This document shows, one piece after another, positions 25,328 to 37,745 of a DNA stretch of 64,000 nucleotides. The position numbers were made by a program, and so were the translations under genes. The DNA comes from Homarus americanus. Lineage: Eukaryota > Arthropoda > Malacostraca > Decapoda > Nephropidae. Position 1 is the stretch's first letter. The number at the start of each line of letters is the position of its first letter. Under the pieces are notes generated by a model. The model ran no database searches. It was not told where the DNA came from and worked only from the letters and a program-made list of their open reading frames with translations. The DNA lies in contig NW_024756914.1 in NCBI RefSeq assembly GCF_018991925.1, positions 11,081,218 through 11,145,217 of the forward strand, in the 5' to 3' direction.

Positions 25328-26050
25328 TGTGAATAGGCGAGTAAGGTAGTAGTGAGTGAGGTAGAAGGCGAGGAGGTAGTAGGCGAGTGAGGTAGAAGGC
25401 GAGTAAGGTAGAAGGCGAGTAAGGTAGTAGGCGAGTGAGGTAGAAGGCGAGGAGGTAGGAAGGCGGAGGAGGTGTAGGCGAGTGAGGTAGTAGGCGAGTG
25501 AGGTAGTAGGCAGGGTAGTAGGCGAGTAAGGTAGAAGGAGTGGAGGTAGGAAGGCGAGGTGGAGGTAGAAGGCGAGTGAGGTAGTAGGGCGAGTGAGGTA
25601 GGAGGCGAGTAAGGTAGTAGGGCGAGTGGAGGTAGAAGGCGAGGAGGTGAGAAGGCGAGTGAGGTAGAAGGCGAGGAGGTAGAAGGCAGGAGGTGAAGGC
25701 GAGTGAGGTAGTAGGGCGAGTGAGGTAGAAGGCGAGGGAGGGAGAAGGAGTGAGGTGTGGGCGAGGGAGGTGAAGGGCGAGTGGAGGTAGGCGGAGTGAG
25801 GTAGAAGGCGTGAGGTAGTAGGCGAGTGGGAGGTAGAAGGGCGAGGAGGTAGTAGGCGAGTGAGGTAGTAGGCGAGTGAGGTAGAAGGAGTGAGGTGAAG
25901 GCGAGGAGGTAGTAGGCGAGGAGGTAGTAGGCGAGGAGGTGGGCGAGTGAGGTAGAAGGCGAGTGAGGAGAAGGCGAGTGAGGGTAGTAGGCGAGTGAGG
26001 TAGAAGGCGAGTGAGGTAGTAGGCGAGTAAGGTAGAAGGCGAGTGAGTTA
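25328..26050. repeat. 16-bp minisatellite, unit GTAGAAGGCGAGTGAG
   Basis: About 45 units alternate GTAGAAGG and GTAGTAGG, with many small deletions. The 250-codon Leu/Pro/Ser/Thr frame on the minus strand is a repeat artefact. Confidence 0.93.
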
Positions 26051-26443
26051 CAGAAGACGAAACACTCCATAAATTACGTGTACTAAACTACTACTAACAA
26101 AGAGCTCAGTCATTTCAGGAAGATATTGTACAGTCTTTTGTCCTCGTACAGTATATGACCTGGATAAACTTACTGTACATATTACTTTATCTGAGCCAAC
26201 CTGATAATATGGAACAGATCTTTTGTATTTTTTAACCATATTAATTATGTTATGAAATATTTGATGATGGGGCGGTTAAAACATGGTGAGCTTCTGTGAC
26301 GCCAGAACACACCTGTACACCTACCGCACACCTGCGTAACCACACCCCTGACGTCACTGTACAGTATATCTCAACGGTGTTTGCTTATTATCAATATTTT
26401 TATCTTGCTCGCCGTGTTCATCAGCGTCACCACCTGACATATA
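26051..26443. other. Low-copy flank, no gene seen
   Basis: AT-rich sequence up to the TA target site of the mariner-like element at 26444. Confidence 0.5.
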
Positions 26444-27059
26444 CAAGGTGTTTCGTAAATACCTTTCATAACTCAGGGTGTATATTCCTGAGACATGTAT
26501 AAAGATAAATTACGATATATGACCAAACTGTAAATTCTCAATAGTTTCAGAGTTACAGCACATGACAGGTCTGGTAGTAATGTGATGAAACCTATATGGG
26601 GTGTATATGAAACACCCAATACACTGTGCTAGTGACGTTTATTGACAATAATAATGACATATGATTTGTATTGTATTAACATTTAGAGGAAATGGTCAAG
26701 TTCTGCCCCTCTTGCTCAATGTAGGGCTCAACCCGTGGCACTGGTGAGTGTCACACACGTTCACAGACCCCAGGAGTGTTGAGAATGTTTGTCACACTGT
26801 CCTGTACACTGCGCCACAATTCCTCACAGTTTGAGAACCTCTGCACCATACACCTTGTCTTTTATGTGACCCCACAGGTAGAAATAAAGGGGGTTTATGT
26901 CAGGTGACCGCAGGTTGCATCACATCCCTACCAGACCTGCCATGTGCTGTAACTCTCAAACTATTGAGTATTGACAGTTTGGTCATTACGTCATTTATCT
27001 TTATTTATGTCTCAGGAATATACACCCTGAGTTATGAAAGGTATTTACGAAACACCCTG
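26444..27059 (-). mobile_element. Mariner-like element, internally deleted, ~150-bp TIRs
   Basis: A 616-bp element between TA dinucleotides (26442-26443 and 27060-27061). Its terminal inverted repeats start CARGGTGTTTCGTAAATACC. They extend over 26444-26593 and 26912-27059 and are roughly 90% identical by eye. On the minus strand, the interior begins RSPDINPLYFYLWGHIKDKV. This matches the SPDLNPxDFxLWG segment around the second catalytic Asp of mariner/Tc1-type transposases. It then decays into stops (KL*GIVAQ) and ends GAELDHFL. Everything before the SPD motif is gone, so the copy cannot supply its own transposase. Long TIRs and a TA duplication fit the mariner superfamily. Confidence 0.85.
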
Positions 27060-27169
27060 TATACACTAAGTCACTGTATTATAGCTATTTTTCTACAGTG
27101 GATTAATTACATGGTGAGAAATTAAGACTATACTAACCATTCTTAACTGTTATTTATAAATACGTATTG

Positions 27170-27305
27170 AAAACTGATACTCCATGACACCCCTGAGACT
27201 CCGATACCCCCTGACGTTCCCTGACACCCCTGACACTCCCTGAGACCCCCTGACGCTCCTGGAGACACCCTGGCACTCCCTGACACCCCTGGCACTCCAC
27301 TTGAA
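27170..27305. repeat. CCCTGACACCCCTGACACTC short repeat
   Basis: About eight units of roughly 15 bp (CTGAGACCCC and CTGACACTCC). Confidence 0.75.
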
Positions 27306-27727
27306 AACTACCTTCCTGGGTTTTTCCAGGCACACAGGAGACAGGAGCTCTCCTGACGAGGGTCTACCTATCCTTATGCTGACGGACGGGCCTTAGGTTA
27401 ATCCGTCCCTACACCTAGTATAATTACCTTTCGTTTTTTTTTCGGAAACGACCTGGTACAAGACAGGTGTAATCTTAGAGGTTAATTATGGTCTTCACCT
27501 GTACAGTTATCTCATCAGGCCGATACTTTAGTTTTGTCAACCCGTTAATTATCCTCGGAGGGTGATGCTAGTGGAGGTCAGGACGCCCAAACTAACCTTT
27601 TGAAGACGTTGTGAAATATTGTACCCCTGATCGTGGCATCCTGTTCAAAACCATAAGTGTGTCCTCATACAAGACTCATACAGAAAAATATAGACCAGTT
27701 CACCTAACCTAACCTAATACTAGCGGT
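27306..27727. other. Low-copy spacer, no gene seen
   Basis: No feature beyond a short CCTAACCTAACCTAA run at 27704-27719. Confidence 0.5.
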
Positions 27728-27875
27728 TATACAGGCAGAAGGCAGCTACCAAACAGGGAGGAAGATATTAGAAGCATAATGTGTTGGTAGACCCTGCTGC
27801 CATGTGACCAAGTCCCAGGTTGATGATCTGACTTTCTGCCTCATTTACACACAATTGTAGGGTCTCAATTGTTTC
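27728..27875. repeat. Dispersed repeat, also at 54826-54896
   Basis: AGCTACCAAACAGGGAGG and GAAGCATAATGTGTTG, followed by GTAGACCCTGCT, occur here and again at 54826-54896. In the second copy a MITE-like element begins immediately after CCCTGCT. The repeat class is unknown. Confidence 0.6.
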
Positions 27876-27879
27876 CCTG

Positions 27880-28041
27880 ACAACACAACACAACACAACA
27901 CAACACAACACAGCACAACACAGCACAGCACAACACAACACACACAGCACAGCACAGCACAGCACAGCACAACACAGCACAACACAGCACAACACAGCAC
28001 AGCACAGCACAGCACAACACAACACAACACAACACAACACA
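27880..28041. repeat. (ACAAC/ACAGC)n pentanucleotide array
   Basis: CACAACACAACACAGCACAA words. The minus strand gives Cys/Val/Leu frames that are artefacts. Confidence 0.93.
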
Positions 28042-28236
28042 CATACTGTATATTGTTCCTCACTACTGATCTTTTATGGTCCTTATTATTATATATTATA
28101 TTATTATTATTATTATTATTTTTTTTTTTTTTTTATTATATAAATTTTAATTTAATATTATATTTTTTTATTAATTACTATAATTAATAATAATAATAAT
28201 ATTAATAATAATAATAATAACAATATTATTATTATT

Positions 28237-28305
28237 ATTACATTTTCGACCTTCAGGCCCTGATGTGGGTCATTGACCTGTGCCCGGGTGGACTAATCCT
28301 GCATA
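28237..28305 (+). mobile_element. 3' end module of the 14.7/56.4-kb LINE family
   Basis: CAGGCCCTGATGTGGGTCAT and GACCTGTGCCCGGGTGGACT match the 3' UTR module at 15606, 55482 and 58309. A long (ATT)n-type expansion (28084-28237) precedes it. No coding part remains. Confidence 0.65.
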
Positions 28306-28412
28306 AAAATATACACAAGACACGTACATAAAAATATACACAAGACACGTACATAAAAATATACACAAGACACGTACATCAAAATATACACAAGACACGT
28401 ACATCAAAATAT
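28300..28412. repeat. 25-bp tandem repeat, ~4.5 units
   Basis: ATAAAAATATACACAAGACA followed by CGTAC, almost perfect. It grew from the end of the LINE 3' module. Confidence 0.9.
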
Positions 28413-28710
28413 ACACCAGTTCACCTCACGTAACCAGTGCCAACATCAATACGGAGACACGTCACAGAGCTACAAGCCGCACTATTGTACACTCAACACG
28501 CCCACAACCACTGTCAATGAGCCAGTTTCCCCAGTAATAAATAGGGTGGAGCCTTCACCCACACCACCCAAACCTACACTTGTCCTGTAATTAATCTTTA
28601 CCAGCCTGCCGTTACTGCCTACACCACCTGGCGGTTTTATTCCTGGCAGCAGCGTTATGTAAGAGGATCTCTGTTCTGTATACTTCTCTCTCTCTGTCGT
28701 TGTGCACACC
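28413..28710. other. Low-copy spacer, no gene seen
   Basis: No coding frame with splice signals was found. Confidence 0.5.
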
Positions 28711-28970
28711 TTACACCTGACCCTCACACACCTGACACTCACACACCTGACCCTCACACACCTGACCCTCTCCCCACCTGACACTCACACACCTGACCCT
28801 CTCCCACCTGCCTTCTCCCACCTGACACTCACACACCTGACACTCACACACCTGATACTCCCACCAACACTCAGTCTTCACATACTTCCACTCACTCCAA
28901 TTTCCACCCCCACATGCCTCACCTGATCTCTCCACCTGACCTCCACACCTGACACTCACACCTGACACTA
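28711..28970. repeat. CTGACACTCACACAC minisatellite
   Basis: About 15-bp degenerate units with CTGACCCTCTCCCAC variants. It leads directly into the 28-bp array. Confidence 0.85.
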
Positions 28971-31900
28971 TTACTCCACCACAGTCATGTGTTCTATTAC
29001 TCCACCATTCACATGTGTTCTATTACTCCACCACAGTCACATGTGTTCTATTACTCCACCACAGTCACATGTGTTCTATTACTCCACCACAGTCACATGT
29101 GTTCTATTACTCCACCACAGTCACATGTGTTCTATTACTCCACCACAGTCACATGTGTTCTATTACTCCACCACAGTCACATGTGTTCTTACTCCACCAC
29201 AGTCACATGTGTTCTATTACTCCACCACAGTCACATGTGTCTATTACTCCACCACAGTCACATGTGTTCTAATTACTCCACCACAGTCACATGTGTTCTA
29301 TTACTCCACCACAGTCACATGTGTTCTCTTACTCCACCAGTCACATATGTTCTGATTACTCCACCACAGTCACATGTGTTCTATTACCCCACCACAGTCA
29401 CATGTGTTCTATTACTCCACAGTCACATGTGTTCCATTACTCCACCACAGTCACATGTGTTCTCTTACTCCACCAGTCACATGTGTTCTAATTACTCCAC
29501 CACAGTCACATGTGTTCTATTACTCACCACAGTCACATGTGTTCCTATTACTCCACCACAGTCACATGTGTTCTATTACTCCACCACAGTCACATGTGTT
29601 CTATTACTCCACCACAGTCACATGTGTTCTATTACTCCACCACAGTCACATGTGTTCTATTACTCCACCACAGTCACATGTGTTCTATTACTCCACCAGT
29701 CACATGTGTTCTATTACTCCACCACAGTCACATGTGTTCTATTACTCCACCACAGTCACATGTGTTCTATTACTCCACCAGTCACATGTGTTCTATTACT
29801 CCACCAGTCACATGTGTTCTATTACTCCACCACAGTCACATGTGTTCTACACTCCACCACAGTCACATGTGTCTTCTTACTCCACCACAGTCACATGTGT
29901 TCCATTACTCCACCACAGTCACATGTGTTCTCTATACTCCACCACAGTCACATGTGTTCTATTACTCCACCAGTCACATGTGTTCTTATTACTCCACCAG
30001 TCACATGTGTTCTATTACCCACCACAGTCACATGTGTTCTATTACCCACCACAGTCACATGTGTTCTATTACTCCACCACAGTCACATGTGTCTATTACC
30101 CACCACAGTCACATGTGTTCTATTACTCCACCACAGTCACATGTGTTCTATTATCTACCACAGTCACATGTGTTCTATTACTCCACCACATCACATGTGT
30201 TCTAATTACTCCACCACAGTCACATGTGTTCATTGCTCCACCACAGTCACATGTGTTCTATTACTCCACCACAGTCACATGTGTTCTATTACTCCACCAG
30301 TCACATGTGTTCTACTTCCACCACGTCACATGTTCATTCTCACCAGCACATGTGTGTTCTATTACTCCACCACAGTCACATGTGTTTATTACTCCACCAC
30401 AGTCACATGTGTTCTATTATCCACCACAGTCACATGTGTTCTATTACTCCACCAGTCACAGTGTGTCTATTCCACCAGTCACATGTTCTATTACTCCACC
30501 AGTCACATGTGTTCTATTACTCCACCACAGTCACATGTGTTCCTATTACTCCACCACAGTCACATGTGTTTTTACTCCACCAGCACATGTTACTCCCCCA
30601 TGTGTTCTATTACTCCACCAAGTCACATGTGTGTCTGACTTCCACCACAGTCACATGTGTTCTATTACTCCACCACAGTCACATGTGTTCTATTACCCCA
30701 CCACAGTCACATGTCATTACCCACCACAGTCACATGTGTTCTCTTCACAGTCATGTGTTCTATATCACCACAGTCACATGTGTTCTATTACTCCACCAGT
30801 CACACGTGTTCTATTACTCCACCACAGTCACATGTGTTCTATTACTCCACCACAGTCACATGTGTCTATTACCCACCAGTCACATGTCTGCATTCCCACA
30901 CAGTCACATGTGTTCCATCACTCCACCAGTCACATGTGTTCTTATTACTCCACCAGTCACATGTGTTCTATTACCCACCAGTCACATGTGTTCTATTACT
31001 CCACCACAGTCACATGTGTTCTGTTACTCCACCAATCACATGTGTTCTTTCCCACCACAGTCACATGTGTTCTATTACTCCACCAGTCACATGTGTTCTG
31101 GCCCACCAGTCACATGTGTTCCATTACTCCACCACAGTCACATGTGTTCTATTACTCCACCAATCACATGTGTTCTATTACTCCACAGTCACATGTGTCT
31201 TGACTTCCACCACAGTCACATGTGTTCTATTACTCCACCAGTCACATGTGTTCTATTACTCCACCACAGTCACATGTGTTTCTCTTACTCACCCAGTCAC
31301 ATGTGTTCTATTATTCCACCACAGTCACATGTGTTCTATTACTCACCACAGTCACATGTGTTCTATTACTCCACCAATCACATGTGTTCTATTACTCCAC
31401 CACAGTCACTGTGTTCTATTACTCCACCAGTCACATGTGTTCTATTACTCCACCACAGTCACATGTGTGTTCACACTCCACCAGTCATGTGTTCTCTACT
31501 CCACCAGTCACATATGTTCTATTACTCCCAGTACTGTTCGTTCCACCACAGCCACATGTGTTTCTATTACTCCACCACAGTCACATGTGTTCTATTACTC
31601 CACCACAGTCACATGTGTTTCTATTACTCCACACAGTCACATGTGCTCTTACTCCACCAGTCACATGTGTTCCTATTACTCCACCAGTCACATGTGTTCT
31701 ATTACTCCACCATCACATGTGTTCTATTACTCCACCACAGTCACATGTGTTCTATTACCCACCACAGTCACATGTGTTTATTACTCCACCAGTCACATGT
31801 GTTCTGTACTCATTCCACCCACAGTCACATGTGTTCTATTACTCCACCCAGTCACATGTGTTTCTATTACTCCACCAAGTCACATGTGTTCTATTACTCC

Positions 31901-32496
31901 CACCAGTCACATGTGTTCTATTACCCACCAGTCACATGTGTTCTATCACTCCACCAGTCACATGTGTTCTTATTACTCCACCACAGTCACATGTGTTCTA
32001 CTCCACCAGTCACATGTGTTCTATTACTCCACCACAGTCACATGTGTTCTATCACCCACCACAGTCACATGTGTTCCTTCTCCACAGTCACATGTGTTCT
32101 ATTACTCCACCAGTCACATGTGTTCTATTACTCCACCAGTCACATGTGTTCTATTACTCCACCAGTCACATGTGTTCTATTACTCCACCAGTCACATGTG
32201 TTCTATTACTCCACCAGTCACATGTGTTCTATTACTCCACCAGTCACATGTGTTCTATTACTCCACCAGTCACATGTGTTCTATTACTCCACCAGTCACA
32301 TGTGTTCTATTACTCCACCAGTCACGTGTGTTCTATTACTCCACCAGTCACATGTGTTCTATTACTCCACCAGTCACATGTGTTCTATTACTCCACCAGT
32401 CACATGTGTTCTATTACTCCACCAGTCACATGTGTTCTATTACTCCACCAGTCACATGTGTTCTATTACTCCACCAGTCACATGTGTTCTATTACT
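28971..32496. repeat. 28/26-bp minisatellite, core CCACAGTCACATGTGTTCTA
   Basis: About 125 units of TTACTCCACCACAGTCACAT plus GTGTTCTA. From about 32,090 to the gap the unit is a uniform 26-bp form lacking one CA (CCACCAGTCAC), repeated about 15 times with one base change. All three plus frames lack stops, giving apparent ORFs of 470-860 codons that are artefacts. The array ends at a scaffold gap. Confidence 0.97.
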
Positions 32497-32596
32497 NNNN
32501 NNNNNNNNNNNNNNNNNNNNNNNNNNNNNNNNNNNNNNNNNNNNNNNNNNNNNNNNNNNNNNNNNNNNNNNNNNNNNNNNNNNNNNNNNNNNNNNN
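32497..32596. other. Assembly gap, exactly 100 N
   Basis: Placeholder gap on the right end of the 26-bp array. The true array length is unknown. Confidence 0.99.
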
Positions 32597-32710
32597 AAGT
32601 TACTCTCCTCCTCTCTGTGTTGTCGTCACTCTAATAGTAATGATAAAAATAACCTGAGAGTCAGGTCAGCATATACTGTACAGCTCAGGAACCTAACACT
32701 GAGCAAATAC

Positions 32711-32717
<7 letters not shown>

Positions 32718-32774
<57 letters not shown>
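32718..32774. repeat. (GT)n microsatellite
   Basis: Uninterrupted GT run of about 57 bp. Confidence 0.95.
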
Positions 32775-32777
<3 letters not shown>

Positions 32778-32924
32778 CATTTCTGGATACTTGTTACGAA
32801 AATTAAGATAAATATGGAATCACCTTAGAGTCCCACCCCAGCTTATTTAACACAACCAAATCAACCCAATGGGAAGAATTATTTTATTATATTCTATTAT
32901 TATTTTTTTCCGAGCGTTTGTGAT

Positions 32925-33428
32925 CTCTGTAGGGCGGTGGCATGTACCGTGCTCTCTGTAGGGCGGCTGTGGCATGTACCGTGCTCTGTAGGGCGGCTGT
33001 GCATCCGTAGGGCGGCTGTGGCATGCTCGGGGGCGGCTGTGGCATGCATGGCTGTGGCACGTACCGTGCTCGTAGGCGGCCGTGGCATACCGTGCCTGGG
33101 CTGTGGCATGCACCGTGCTTCGTAGGGGCTGTGGCATGTACCGTGCTCTGCCGGCTGTGCATGCACAATGCCTGTAGGGCGGCTGTGGCATGTACCGTGC
33201 TCTGTAGGGCGGCTGCATGTACCGTGCCTTAGGCGGCTGTGGCATGTACCGTGCTCTGTAGGCGGCTGCATAAACCGTGCCTGTAGGGCGGTTGCAGAAA
33301 AGGCGGCTGTGGCATGTACCGTGCTCTGTAGGGCTGTGGCATGTACCGTGCTTCTGTGCGGTTGCAAAAAAGCCTGTAGGGCGGCTGTGGCATGTACCGT
33401 GCTCTGTAAGGCGGCTGTGGCATGTATC
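32925..33428. repeat. 30-bp minisatellite, GTGGCATGTACCGTGCTCTG core
   Basis: About 18 units of GTAGGGCGGCT plus TGGCATGTACCGTGCTCT with deletions. It is GC-rich compared with its flanks. The Ala/Thr/His/Tyr frames on the minus strand are artefacts. Confidence 0.92.
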
Positions 33429-33578
33429 ACTGTATTAATGTGAGATGTTACGCTGGATGTTTATGGTGAGATAAATGTTGTGTCAATGTGTTTTCTGGAG
33501 GCACAAGATTCATCACCAGATGTTGAGGTATATGTAGATGTTATTTGTTTACTGTGATACTTGATGGGAATATTCTCA

Positions 33579-33581
<3 letters not shown>

Positions 33582-33647
<66 letters not shown>

Positions 33648-33653
33648 TGTGTG
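33582..33653. repeat. (GT)n microsatellite
   Basis: GT run with one AT interruption. Confidence 0.95.
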
Positions 33654-33689
33654 TAAGACCCATCCTGAGTACTAGGTGTTAGAGAGTTC

Positions 33690-34020
33690 AGCATCATGTA
33701 CAGGGTCGTTGCATTGTTTGTGATGTGTGAGTGTGGGGGCGTGGCAGTCAGCAGCTGCTGGGTGGTGTCAGTGGTAGTGCATGCCCCCTCACCCACCCCT
33801 CCCGCTCCGCCCGCCCACCACCCGCCGGGCCACCTGTCCCGACACGGCCTCCTCCCCAGGGTGGCGAGTGCCAGCCTCAGTGATCCCAGCGAGCGTCAGT
33901 ATGAGGGCCCAGGCCTCTGCTGCCACTTCTGCGTGTTCAGTGAGGTTGTGCCTCAAGCATGTAAACAAACGCTCGTACAAGTGCCAAACAGTTGACCTCC
34001 GGAGATCGTGACCTATAATA
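33690..34020 (+). other. GC-rich low-copy island, possible exon or promoter
   Basis: CpG-containing sequence that differs from its AT-rich surroundings. A plus frame reads HLSRHGLLPRVASASLSD and then SERQYEGPGLCCHFCVFS, ending near a GTGAGG that could be a donor. The minus frame is also open. No family is recognised. It could be a 5' exon, a CpG-rich promoter or nothing. Confidence 0.2.
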
Positions 34021-34261
34021 TGTGCCTCATTGTCCATAATTTGGTTAAATCTAAATGAACAACTTAGTAAACTGTGCATGTTAGATATCTTACTGTTGTA
34101 TACAGTATAGTTTAGTCCATAATGTATACCGTACCGTAGTAGTTGGTGTATGGTGGTATACATGACACGAGTATACTGTACCAAGTGAAGTGTACGTACA
34201 GTGCGGTAAAGGCTGGTAGACTGCGGGAGTCGCCTCTGGGGGCAAACCGCAACGAGGCTGG

Positions 34262-34460
34262 ATGGCATCTCCAGGGTAGCTGGGAGTGGCATCTCCAGGG
34301 GAAGCGAGTGGCAGCCCAGGAGGAGCTGTGAGTGGCAGCCTCAGGGGAGCTGGGTGGCAGCCCCAGGGGAGCTGGGAGTCGCATCCTCCAGGAAGGAGCT
34401 GGGAGTCGCATCCTCCTTGGTGGGAGCTGGGAGTGGCAGCCTCCAGGGGGGTGCATCTTG
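34262..34460. repeat. GGGAGCTGGGAGTGGCAGCC minisatellite
   Basis: About eight degenerate units of 20-26 bp (GAGCTGGGAGTCGCATCCTC). Confidence 0.8.
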
Positions 34461-34619
34461 TAGTCTCCAGGGGCGCAGCCATGGAGACAGAGGCCTCCTG
34501 GATAGCATCAGGCTGGAGACGGTTGTGGTTGAGGTCGCCGTACAAGGTTGGAAACAGCGCCTCCCCAGGGGCACCCTAGTGAATATGAGAAAGACGACTC
34601 CCTTGCTAGTATATAATCT

Positions 34620-35460
34620 ACAATAGGGCACCAGGGGGTGATAGGGAGTGGTGGCGGTGACAGCTGTGGCCAGGATCATGATGTGTACAGTTGTGATCCC
34701 TGCACAGTCACTGTAGGTGAGGTGCAGCAAGAACACGCTGGTGGTGGCCACACTTCACTGATACAAGCAGGAACCCGCAGTAGGTGGAGGAGCTGCCCTC
34801 AACAAGGGTAACTCTGTACCCCGGTCTCTACCTTGTGCTCCATCACCACTCATTAATTTTATTCACCCAGTTCTCCCTGACAAAGTCTTCCTTCACCACC
34901 TCGGGTCGGGTACAAGTCCGTTTTTTGTAACTTTAGTTAAAATTTATGTGTCCTTATTAACATTCTTGTGTCATGGGAAACTGTGTCTTATTACTTAATT
35001 ATTAATTAATTACACGAAGGTCATTTACAGCGTGTTTCGTGCCATTTACAGATATTTTAGTTAATAAATGAGGTAGTCTGGTAAGGCTTCGATCATCGTC
35101 AGCGTACATAGACACGACCCGCTGATGCACTAGACTGGGCCTCCGTTGTAGGCCCAATATAAAACTTAATAACTCGTCATCCTGTGTGTTAGCCACTCCT
35201 TGATGCACGCGTCCATGGTGTGTGTGTTCACTTCAGCTCGGCCCGCTGTAGTAAAGGGATTAATTTATTTTGTTTCCTTCGGGATTCTTGTGCTTGTTTT
35301 GTATGGTAGAAATGTTTTGATTATGGAAATTGGTCCCACTCTAAAAGCATCTAGGTGTATTACATAAGTTTATTTCACTGAAGATTAACTTAACCTAACA
35401 CTCTGTAGCAAGGTTTAGGATGTTTAATTATCAGGTAATTTAAGCGAATAATCTTCAGGT
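34620..35460. other. Low-copy sequence, no gene recognised
   Basis: No repeats of note and no convincing coding frame. Confidence 0.5.
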
Positions 35461-35466
35461 GATCTT

Positions 35467-35506
35467 ATGCTTGCAGCCAACGGAGCCCAGAAAGACGTGG
35501 TCAAAT
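35467..35506 (+). CDS. Candidate tiny first coding exon (weak)
   Basis: ATG CTT GCA GCC AAC opens a frame reading MLAANGAQKDVVK, which stops being exonic at a perfect GTAAGT donor (35507). The junction would be phase 1. The segment GCCAACGGAGCCCAGAAAGA also follows a TTGCAG that could be an acceptor at 35476, making a 30-base internal exon instead. The base composition differs from the AT-rich flanks. No partner exon was found, and joining it to the exon at 47138 gives an immediate stop. Low confidence. Confidence 0.2.
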
Positions 35507-36296
35507 GTAAGTATCCACAGCTAGTAAGACTTCGTATGGGTCAGTGCTGCCAACACAACGTGGCACTGTACCTAACGTCAAGGACCTACGCTGTTACAGT
35601 TCTTTGATAAGTAGAGTGAATATAGTGGAGTTGTGGTGGTAACATTGAGTGCAGCTTGGTTGAAGAAGCTGCCTGTGTGTATAGTTTGCAGTGGGTCTGT
35701 TTAAGGGAGGTGTCGGTGTTTGTGTTCGGTGTACCACTGCTCTACCACACGTGATAGACAAGTGTTAGCCCCTGTTAGACTCTTTGGAGCTCAAATAAGA
35801 AGGACGGATGAGTGTGTGTTTGTGGTGGCCTTGCAAGAGTTCCTGCTTACATCAGCCGAAAGTCAAGATTGGTCCGCACGCTGAAAAAGTAAGGCGACCA
35901 ACATGGTGACGTCAGCAGGGGGTGGCGTGCAAGGGAGGAAGGCAGATGTGTGGTGTGGGTGACGGAGCAGCAGCAGCAGCAGCAGGAGGAGGAGGAGGTG
36001 CAGCAGGAGGAAGGCTACAGTGACGTGGGTGGTAACTGTAGTGCCCACGATGATGACTGCCGGCGTGGCCTCTCCCGCCCGCCCGCCCGCTCTCCCCGCT
36101 GTCCCAACCTTCTTCCTGCCTCACGACTGCCGTCTATACCACTGTTGCCGTGTCTACCATCACCCGCCCACTGCTCACACTGGCCCCTCAGTCCCTCTAC
36201 TCCACTCTACCTTCCTCCAGCCTCACTTGTGTCACCCGGCGAGGCGTTCACCTTACTGACTCCACACTGTACACTGAAAGTCACCGTCCACCCATC
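35507..36296. other. Low-copy sequence with short CAG/GGA runs
   Basis: Contains CAGCAGCAGCAGCAGCAG at 35966-35985, followed by a GGAGGAGGAGG run. The open frame across it (QQQQQQEEEE, then Pro/Ser-rich) continues into the next satellite and has no domain. I do not call a gene. Confidence 0.45.
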
Positions 36297-37745
36297 AGTC
36301 CCACACATCAGTATCCTTCTCCCACACACATCAGTATCCTTCACACCCACACATCAGTATCCTTCACCCACACATCAGTATCCTACTCACACATCATATC
36401 CTTCACCCACATCAGCATCCTTCACCCACACATCAGTATCCTTCACCCACACATCAGTATCCTTCACCCACACATCAGTATCCTTCACCCACACATCAGT
36501 ATCCTTCACCCACACATCAGTATCATCCTTCACCCACCCATCAGTATCCTTTCACCCACACATCAGTATCCTTCACCCACACATCAGTAATTCCTTCACC
36601 CACACATCAGTATCCTTCACCCACACATCAGTATCTCTCACCCCCACATCAGTATCCTTCACCCAACATCAGTATCCTTCACAATCCACACATCAGTATC
36701 CTCCACCCACACATCAGTATCACTCCTTCACCACATCAGTATCCTCTCCACCCACATCAGTATCCTTCACCCACACATCAGTATCCTTCACCCACACATC
36801 AGTATCATCCTTCACCCACACATCAGTATCCTTCACCCACCCATCAGTATCCTTCACCCAATAACATCAGATCCTTCACCCACACATCAGTATCCTTTAC
36901 CCACACATCAGTATCCTTCACCCACACATCAGTATCCTTCACCCACCCACTTCTCACCACCATCAGTATCCTTCACCCACACATCAGTATCCTTCCACCC
37001 ACACATCAGTATCCTTCACCCACACATCAGCATCCTTCACCCACACACGATCTTCCACCATATCCTTCACCCACACATCAGTATCCTTCACCACATCAGT
37101 ATCCTTCACCCACACATCAGTATCCTTCACCCACACATCAGTATCCTTCACCCACATCAGTATCCTTCACCCACACACTAGTATCCTTCACCCACACACG
37201 CATCCCACACCCACACATCAGTCATCCTCACCCACACATCAGTATCCTTCACCCACACATCAGTATCCTTCACCCACACATCAGTATCCTTCACCCACAC
37301 ATCAGCATCCTTCACCCACACATCAGTATCCTTCACCCCCACATCAGTATCCTTCACCCACACATCAGCATCCTTCACCCACACATCAGTATCCCACACC
37401 CACACATCAGTATCCTTCTCCCACACATCAGTATCCTTCACCCACACATCAGTATCCTTCACCCACACATCAGTATCCTTCACCCACACATCAGTATCCT
37501 TCACCCACACATCAGTATCCTTCACCCACACATCAGTATCCTTCACCCACACATCAGTATCCTTCACCCACACATCAGTATCCTTCACCCACACATCAGT
37601 ATCCTTCACCCACACATCAGTATCCTTCACCCACACATCAGGATTCCACCCACACATCAAGATCCTCTAACCCACCACATCAGTATCCTTCACCCACATC
37701 AGTATCCTTCACCACACATCACCTTCACCCACACATCAGCATCCT
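36297..37745. repeat. 21-bp minisatellite, unit TATCCTTCACCCACACATCA + G
   Basis: About 65 units. From 37,240 to 37,640 they are nearly perfect. Since 21 is a multiple of 3, the minus strand shows a regular DVWVKDT heptad-like repeat. This is a consequence of unit length, not evidence of coding. Confidence 0.95.

Noticed and set aside
25318..26070. 250-codon Leu/Pro/Ser/Thr minus frame resembling a membrane protein
   Set aside because: It is made entirely of the 16-bp unit. The hydrophobic look comes from LLPHSPST-type repeats.
28971..32806. Open frames of 470-860 codons (Cys/His/Ser/Thr/Val-rich)
   Set aside because: The 28/26-bp unit has no stop in any plus frame, so all three frames are open. 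They also run through the N gap.
33789..34292. 167-codon minus-strand frame over the GC-rich island
   Set aside because: It crosses AT-rich non-coding-looking sequence and shows no domain. The opposite strand is equally open.
37178..37660. DVWVKDT heptad protein on the minus strand
   Set aside because: The 21-bp unit length forces a 7-residue period. No ATG or flanking coding sequence supports it.
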